Source of the DNA: Corallococcus silvisoli
GTDB lineage: Bacteria; Myxococcota; Myxococcia; Myxococcales; Myxococcaceae
Direction: 5' to 3'
Length of the DNA: 64,000 nucleotides
Assembly: GCF_009909145.1 (NCBI RefSeq)
Contig: NZ_JAAAPJ010000007.1
Coordinates: 124,001-188,000 of the forward strand
Shown here in pieces: positions 59,164 to 64,000 of the stretch. The translations under genes were made by a program, and so were the position numbers. Under the pieces are notes generated by a model. That model worked only from the letters and a program-made list of their open reading frames with translations, did no database searches and was not told where the DNA came from. Positions within the stretch are counted from its first letter, which is position 1; each line of letters begins with the position of its first letter.

Positions 59164-59371
59164 GTGGAGGCGCGTTGGGTCGCGGCCCCAGGCCCCCAAC
59201 CTCCCAGGTCTCGCGCACCCATGCAGGGCAGTGGAGAAAGTGTCCAACGCTTGCCTTAAGCTCCCGTGATGGCTGGCTTTCCCTGTTTCGGGATGCTACG
59301 GAATTGAGGTCCCGGACACAGGTGAGGCCACCCTTTTGTCAGCCAGGGTGTCCGGGGGGAACGACAAGGCC

Positions 59372-60550
59372 GTGACTCCAGTGGATTCGAACCTGAGCGA
59401 TGAGGCCGGGGGCCCCGGTTCCAGTGTCACGCGAGGGGTGTGGACGCGGGTGATGCAGGGGGCGTTCGCGGAGGCGATGCGTGCCTACGAGGCGATGGGG
59501 GCCGGGCAGCGCGAGCGGGTCCTGGAGGAGGCGCTGGCGGTCCCCGCCGACACGCGTGCCCGTCTGGTGGAGGTGCTGCGGCAGGCGCGCGACTTCGCGG
59601 GCGCGGCGCGGCTGCTGGAGGCGGATGGCGACGACCTGGGGGCGGCGCCGCTGTACGAGCAGGCGGGGGCGCCGCTGCTGGCGGCGGAGGCGTGGCTGAG
59701 GGTGGGGGAGCAGGCCCGCGCGGCGGGGGCCTTCGAGCGGGCGGGCTCGCTGGAGCAGGCGCTGGCGCTGTACCAGGCGCTGGGCGCGCGCGAGTCCTTG
59801 GCGCACCTCTTGGGCCGCATGCACCGGCCTATGGAGGCGGCGCAGGTGTTCCGGGTGCTGGGCAACGCGCACGCGGAGCTGGAGATGCTGCGCGCGGTGC
59901 CCGTGGACGACGGCCAGCGGCCGGAGGCGGTGCTGCGCATGTGCGAGCTGCTGGACGCGGAGGGCGCGACGTGGCGCGCGCTGGTGCTCCTGGCGGACGG
60001 CATCAAGCACGCGACGGGGACGGGGGCGGTGCTGCTCCAGGCGGAGCAGGCGCGGCTGCTCCAGCGGCTGGGGCTCGCGTCGCCGCCGGAGGGCGCGGCC
60101 GCGGCGGAGAAGGCGCCGCCGGTGGTGGATGGGTATGGCTATCTGAAAGCCATTCCCATCTTCGATGGTCTGTCATTGGAGGACATGCGGGACCTCTACC
60201 GGCTGGCCCGGCCGGTGCTGGTGCCGGCGGGGACGACGGTGCTGGAGAAGGGCGCGAAGGGGATGGGGCTGGTGGTGCTGCTGGAGGGCATGGTGAGCGT
60301 GTCCACGGGCCCGGGCCGGGACGCGCGCCAGCTCAACATGCTGGGGCCGGGCGCGTTCCTGGGGGAGATCTCGCTCATCCTCGACGGGCCGGTGTCCGCG
60401 CACGTGCGCGCGCACACGGTGGTGCGCGCGCTGCGGGTGACGCGGACGGACTTCCAATACTTCCTGGAGACGCACGAGGCCGCGGCCCTGCGCATCTACC
60501 GCCTCTTCACGCAGAGCCTGGCGGAGCGCGTGAGGGACTTGAGCAGCTGA
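59372..60550 (+). CDS. Cyclic-nucleotide-binding protein with TPR-like N-terminus
   Basis: 392 residues if it starts at GTG 59372 (GGGGGGA upstream); 59336 (TTG) or 59348 (GTG) are also open and no start is convincing. The first 230 residues are helical repeats (AGAAPLYEQAGAPLLAAEAW, LYQALGARESLAHLLGRM) of TPR/clathrin-like type. The C-terminal 130 residues are a cNMP-binding fold: FDGLSLEDMRDLYRLARPVL, LLEGMVSVST and GPGAFLGEISLILDGPVSAHV, the phosphate-binding cassette. No DNA-binding domain, so it is not a CRP-type regulator. Ligand likely cAMP or cGMP but not proven. Confidence 0.8.
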   Translation: MTPVDSNLSDEAGGPGSSVTRGVWTRVMQGAFAEAMRAYEAMGAGQRERVLEEALAVPADTRARLVEVLRQARDFAGAARLLEADGDDLGAAPLYEQAGAPLLAAEAWLRVGEQARAAGAFERAGSLEQALALYQALGARESLAHLLGRMHRPMEAAQVFRVLGNAHAELEMLRAVPVDDGQRPEAVLRMCELLDAEGATWRALVLLADGIKHATGTGAVLLQAEQARLLQRLGLASPPEGAAAAEKAPPVVDGYGYLKAIPIFDGLSLEDMRDLYRLARPVLVPAGTTVLEKGAKGMGLVVLLEGMVSVSTGPGRDARQLNMLGPGAFLGEISLILDGPVSAHVRAHTVVRALRVTRTDFQYFLETHEAAALRIYRLFTQSLAERVRDLSS

Positions 60551-60635
60551 AGCGCCAGCGGTGGGTGTCCACCAACACCCCGCCGCGACCGCCGAACGGA
60601 TGCGTGCGCCGGGCAGCTGGGTTACAGAGGCCCGC

Positions 60636-61808
60636 ATGGCGGACACCCCACATGCTCGGTCGCTGAAGGCCCAGGCGGCGGCCCTCGCCGCCGAGGGGAA
60701 GCTGGAGGCGGCGCTGGCGGGCTACCAGGACGCCCTGCGCGCCTCACCCGGGGACGCCGAGGGCCACCAGCGCGTGGCGGAGCTGCTGGAGTGGCTGGAG
60801 CGGACCCCGGAGGCCGCCCGCGCCTACGACGACGCCGCGCTCGCCTGGACCCAGGCGGGAGACCTGCTGCGCGCGGTGGCCGCCGCCGTGCTGTCGCGCG
60901 GACTCCGGGGCGCGCGGCCGAGGACGGTCCTCACCCTGGCGGAGCGCTTCGCCCGGCCTCCCGGCGCGCTGGCCCCCACCTTCGCGTGGCTCGCGGAGCG
61001 CCCGGACACGCACGTCCCGGTCCTGTCCGGCGTGGGGCGCGAGGCCTTCGTGGCGCTGGTGGAGGCGCTGGAGGTGCGGGCCTTCTGGCCGGGCCAGCGC
61101 GTGGTGGAGGAGGGCCAGCCGGGGGCTTCGATGTTCGCGCTGGTGGAGGGGCAGGCGGAGGTGACGCGGCGGGTGGAGGGCAACGCGCGCCAGCCCGTGG
61201 CCACGCTGGGCCCCGGGGACTTCTTCGGCGAGGTGGCGCTGGTGTCCGAGGGGCCCAGGCTGGCCAGCGTGGAGGTGCGGCAGCGCTCCGTGCTGCTGGA
61301 GTTCAAGCGCGAGGCCCTGTCCCGCGTCAGCGCGGCGTACCCGGAGGTGGACGCGGCGGTGCAGGACTTCTACCAGCGGCGGCTGGTGGAGAACCTGCTG
61401 CGCACCAGCCCGCTGTTCACCCAGCTGTCACCCACCCTGAAGCAGGCGATGTCGCGCGAGTTCGACCTGCGCGCCATCCCCGCGGGCCAGGTGCTGCTCA
61501 CCCAGGGCCAGCCGGGCGACGCCTTCTACCTGCTCTTGCGCGGCCAGTGTCAGCTGTCCCTGTCGCAGCCCGCGGGCCGCACCGTGGCCCTGCCCGAGCT
61601 GCGCGAAGGCGACGTGTTCGGTGAAATCTCGCTGCTGCTCGACAAGCCCGTGTCCGCCACGGTGCGCACGAAGACGGCCTGCGTGGTGCTGCGCCTGGAG
61701 CGCGCCGCCTTCGAGCGGCACGTCGTGAGTCAGCCCGGCTTGAAGGGCCTGCTGATGCGCATGGGCACGGAGCGCCTTCAGCAGACCGCGAAGGCGCTCA
61801 TCGTCTAG
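60636..61808 (+). CDS. Double cyclic-nucleotide-binding protein
   Basis: 390 residues from ATG 60636; AGAGG lies 5 nt upstream. Residues 1-90 form a TPR-like pair (EGKLEAALAGYQDALRASPG). Two cNMP-type domains follow: the first near 140-260 (GPGDFFGEVALVSEGPRLASV), the second near 265-385 (EGDVFGEISLLLDKPVSATV). Both cassettes keep the FGE core, and the first has Arg of the phosphate-binding arm (GPRLASV). It is a relative of the upstream gene, 85 bp apart, and probably in the same transcript. The two look like modular second-messenger effectors without DNA binding. Its stop overlaps the convergent SEC-C gene's stop (CTAG, 61805-61808). Confidence 0.85.
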   Translation: MADTPHARSLKAQAAALAAEGKLEAALAGYQDALRASPGDAEGHQRVAELLEWLERTPEAARAYDDAALAWTQAGDLLRAVAAAVLSRGLRGARPRTVLTLAERFARPPGALAPTFAWLAERPDTHVPVLSGVGREAFVALVEALEVRAFWPGQRVVEEGQPGASMFALVEGQAEVTRRVEGNARQPVATLGPGDFFGEVALVSEGPRLASVEVRQRSVLLEFKREALSRVSAAYPEVDAAVQDFYQRRLVENLLRTSPLFTQLSPTLKQAMSREFDLRAIPAGQVLLTQGQPGDAFYLLLRGQCQLSLSQPAGRTVALPELREGDVFGEISLLLDKPVSATVRTKTACVVLRLERAAFERHVVSQPGLKGLLMRMGTERLQQTAKALIV

Positions 61809-63094
61809 CCCTCCGCGTCCAGCTTCACCGGGTGCTCGCGCAGCCAGTCCTGCGCGCGGTGGATGCGCTGGGCGCCGGCCGCGCGGCCCTCCTTCTCCAG
61901 CAGCAGCCGGTACGGCTCCAACTGCTCCGGCGTCCACGCGGGCAGGGCCTTCAGGTCCGCGAGCGCCACCAGCTCCTCCGCGCTCCGCCCCCGCGCCTCC
62001 TGCCGCGCCGTGAGCAGCGCCGCCAGCACCAGCCGCGCCGGCTCCGCCTCGAAGGCGATGGCCGCGTCGGTGAGCCACTCGCGCGTGGCCTCGTCCGCCG
62101 CCGGGTCCTTGGCCCCCTCGCGCAGCCGCTCCAGCATTCCTTCCAGGAAGTCCGCGTCCACCGCGCCCTTCACCGCGCGCAGCAGCGCGGCGATGACCTC
62201 CCGCCGTCCCTGCGCGTCCTTGGGCTGGGTCTTCATCGCGCGCAGGGGCTCCCACAGCACGCAGGTGAGCCACAGCTCCTCCTCCGGGGAGAAGACGGAC
62301 GGCGTGGACGGCTCGCGCAACTTCGCCTCCACCCGCTGCGCGCGCTCCTTCGCCTCGCGCGAGATGCGCTCCACCAGCGCCGGGTCCGCCTGCACGTGCT
62401 TCACCAGCGCGTCCAGCTCCCCGGCCTCCGCGCGGCGCAGGGCCTCCGAGGCCTCCGGCGTCAGCGACTCCGGCTCCATGCCCGCGATGAGCGCCTCGTA
62501 CTTGCGCACCCCTTCCGCGTGCTTCTGGCTCCACTCGCGGAACTGCACGTCGAACACCACGTCCAGCACCGGGTTGTCCTCCGGCCGCACCTTGCCCGTC
62601 TTCTTCGCCGCCGTGGCCAGCAGCGCGCCCACGCACAGCGCCCGGCGCTCCTCCGGCGTGCGCCCGCTCCGGGCCGCCTGCGCGAGCAGCCCCGCGCCCA
62701 GCTTCTCCTGGAAGCTCCGCGTGCCCAGCTCCCGCACCACGCCCACCCGCAGCGTGTTCCGGGCCTCCATGGCATCCAGGCCCTCCCGCGCCGCCAGCTT
62801 CGCGAGCGCCTGGCCCACGTGGTCGCTGAAGGCTGTGTCGTCGTAGCGCAGCCCCGGCTGGGGACCGGCGCTGGAGAGCAGCGCGCCCAGGTGCTCCAGC
62901 GCCTGAGACAGGCGGGACACGTCCGCGTCGCCCAGCAGGGCCATGGCGCCCTCCAGGTCCTGCTTCAGCGGATGGGCGGGGGCGGTGGGAGGCGGCGCGG
63001 CTTTGGCGCGGTCCTCGGCGGCGTGACAGGCCTTGTACTTCTTCCCGCTGCCACAGGGGCACGGGTCGTTGCGGCCGGGCTTGGAAGGGCTCAC
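61805..63094 (-). CDS. SEC-C motif protein of unknown function
   Basis: 429 residues from GTG 63094. Residues 5-24 are a SEC-C zinc motif (PGRNDPCPCGSGKKYKACH). The rest is helical and Glu/Ala/Arg-rich (LGDADVSRLSQALEHLGALL) with no recognised domain. SEC-C motifs also occur in SecA and in the aminopeptidase at 4467 and mediate zinc-dependent contacts with partner proteins. Function unknown. The stop overlaps that of the convergent gene (CTAG). Confidence 0.8.
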   Translation of the reverse strand: MSPSKPGRNDPCPCGSGKKYKACHAAEDRAKAAPPPTAPAHPLKQDLEGAMALLGDADVSRLSQALEHLGALLSSAGPQPGLRYDDTAFSDHVGQALAKLAAREGLDAMEARNTLRVGVVRELGTRSFQEKLGAGLLAQAARSGRTPEERRALCVGALLATAAKKTGKVRPEDNPVLDVVFDVQFREWSQKHAEGVRKYEALIAGMEPESLTPEASEALRRAEAGELDALVKHVQADPALVERISREAKERAQRVEAKLREPSTPSVFSPEEELWLTCVLWEPLRAMKTQPKDAQGRREVIAALLRAVKGAVDADFLEGMLERLREGAKDPAADEATREWLTDAAIAFEAEPARLVLAALLTARQEARGRSAEELVALADLKALPAWTPEQLEPYRLLLEKEGRAAGAQRIHRAQDWLREHPVKLDAEG

Positions 63095-63115
63095 GGGCCG
63101 GCACCGTAAGCGAAA

Positions 63116-63152
63116 GCGCCCGGCCCTTCCACGTGGGGAAGGAGCCGGGCGC
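63116..63152 (-). terminator. Hairpin after the FadL-type gene
   Basis: GCGCCCGGC (63116-63124) with GCCGGGCGC (63144-63152), continued by CCTTCC/GGAAGG with one bulged A, gives a 15-bp stem and 6-nt loop. It sits 26 nt downstream of the FadL-type stop and just before the SEC-C gene start. No T-run follows. Confidence 0.6.
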
Positions 63153-63178
63153 CGGGGTGCTTCAGGATGGACTTCCGA

Positions 63179-64000
63179 CTACTCCGGCGAGAAGCCCAGC
63201 GTCAGGCCGAACACGTGCGCCGTGCCGGCGTACGTGCCGGGCATGCCCGGGGCGCTGCTCTCCTTGTCCGCCAGCGCGACGAACTGGTAGCCCAGGTCCG
63301 CGCGGAACGGCCGGAACTGGTAGCCCAGGCCCAGCGTCGCCTTGATGCGGTTGGCGTCCGGCAGGTCCGGCGTCAGCGTGTTGTTGGGGCTGGGCGACGG
63401 GTCGTACACGAAGCCCACGCGCGCCTGGAGCGCATCCGTGACGCCGTACTCGGCGCCCAGGGAGTACTTCCACTTCGCGTGCCAGCGCTTGGGCAGCGGG
63501 TTGTCGATGGAGGAGTCCTCGAAGCGGATGGCCAGCTCCGCGAAGGAGGACCAGTCCACCCAGCTCGCGTCGAACGAGACGTTCAGCCGGTCGATGGGCT
63601 GGAACGCGAGGCCCGCCGTCACCATGGACGGCAGGACCAGGTTCGCGCTCGCGGACTGGTCCTTCAGGCGGCTCTGGAACTCCGCCGGCACGTTCTGGAA
63701 GTCCGCCTTGCCCTTGAACGCGATGTCGATGGAGCTGCGGTAGTGCAGGCCCATGCTCAGGTTGTCCAGCACCCGGGCCTGCACGCCGACGTTGAAGCCG
63801 GAGCCCCAGTCCGCGCCGCCCAGGTGGATGGCACCCTCGCTGTTGACGAAGTCCAGGCCGCGCGTCAGCTCGATGGTGGCCCGCGTGATGTCCAGACCCG
63901 CGCCGAAGCGGAAGCGCGGGTGCAGCTCATACGCGAACGTCGGGTTGATGTTGTACGTCGCCAGCGAGGACTCGAAGCCGCGGAAGCGGCCGCTGAAGCC
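63179..64000 (-). CDS. fadL: FadL-type outer-membrane channel, C-terminal part (start outside window)
   Basis: About 273 residues remain; the frame is open at the right edge, so the N-terminus lies beyond. Strands ATYNINPTFAYELHPRFRFG, then GSGFNVGVQARVLDNLSMGL and HYRSSIDIAFKGKADF, match the OmpP1/FadL/TodX family, which carries long-chain fatty acids or hydrophobic compounds through the outer membrane by a lateral gate. The last strand ends GLTLGFSPE. The family call rests on strand pattern and the NFxINPTxAYxL-type segment. Confidence 0.85.
   Translation of the reverse strand, partial: GFSGRFRGFESSLATYNINPTFAYELHPRFRFGAGLDITRATIELTRGLDFVNSEGAIHLGGADWGSGFNVGVQARVLDNLSMGLHYRSSIDIAFKGKADFQNVPAEFQSRLKDQSASANLVLPSMVTAGLAFQPIDRLNVSFDASWVDWSSFAELAIRFEDSSIDNPLPKRWHAKWKYSLGAEYGVTDALQARVGFVYDPSPSPNNTLTPDLPDANRIKATLGLGYQFRPFRADLGYQFVALADKESSAPGMPGTYAGTAHVFGLTLGFSPE

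Overview
The window is very GC-rich with strong third-position G/C bias. It encodes an outer membrane, MYXO-CTERM-type C-terminal sorting signals, a eukaryotic-type Ser/Thr kinase with a transmembrane tail, several large sensor histidine kinases and many lipoproteins. Together these point to a myxobacterium of the Myxococcaceae (Corallococcus- or Myxococcus-like). This is inferred from protein style, not from a marker gene. I saw no rRNA, tRNA, CRISPR array, insertion sequence or prophage module. The region reads as chromosomal backbone with local repeats.

Layout. 1-5.5 kb: the end of a START-domain protein, a Ser/Thr kinase with a small secreted protein behind it, a helix-hairpin-helix lipoprotein, and a small helix-turn-helix gene overlapping a SEC-C methionine aminopeptidase. 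5.5-22.7 kb: a starch/maltodextrin locus. It has a MYXO-CTERM type I pullulanase, two lipoprotein GH13 amylases, a full MalK-MalE-MalF-MalG importer, a beta-barrel outer-membrane protein and two proteins with glucodextranase C-terminal-like domains. 22.7-27.8 kb: a DUF4032 kinase-like protein, a membrane metallophosphoesterase, a thioesterase and a GAF histidine kinase. 27.8-33.4 kb: a fructose phosphotransferase operon (EIIA-HPr-EI fusion, FruK, FruA). 33.6-39.4 kb: a methyltransferase, a membrane protein under two BlaI/CopY-type operators, an Mpo1-like protein, MsrA and an M20 dipeptidase. 39.4-53.6 kb: two RsbRD-domain histidine kinases and assorted small proteins (ornithine cyclodeaminase family, TPR, FAD oxidoreductase, DUF2892, NmrA, DUF2203, SprT-like). 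53.7-57.7 kb: a four-gene redox/beta-propeller operon. 57.9-64 kb: a CobW-family metal GTPase, two cyclic-nucleotide-binding proteins, a SEC-C protein and a FadL-type channel cut by the window edge.

How the genes work together. The starch locus looks self-sufficient. Surface and lipid-anchored amylases and pullulanase would cut polymer. The outer-membrane barrel, perhaps with the two glucodextranase-C-like proteins, would pass oligosaccharides inward. The MalE-binding-protein transporter would import them. A 17-bp dyad of the form GACTGTT-N3-(A/T)ACAGT(C/G) sits before both the first amylase and the barrel gene, so one unidentified regulator may control both. The PTS operon would import and phosphorylate fructose to fructose-1,6-bisphosphate. 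Its genes are coupled by a four-base start/stop overlap.

Regulatory DNA that stands out: the amylase/porin dyads, a paired TACA-N2-TGTA operator at 35037-35078, a 7-1-7 dyad with tandem 11-mers before the CobW gene, and a 20-bp dyad before the small HTH/aminopeptidase pair. Two intergenic stretches (near 36.9 and 51.0 kb) carry degenerate repeats that both step at about 70 bp.
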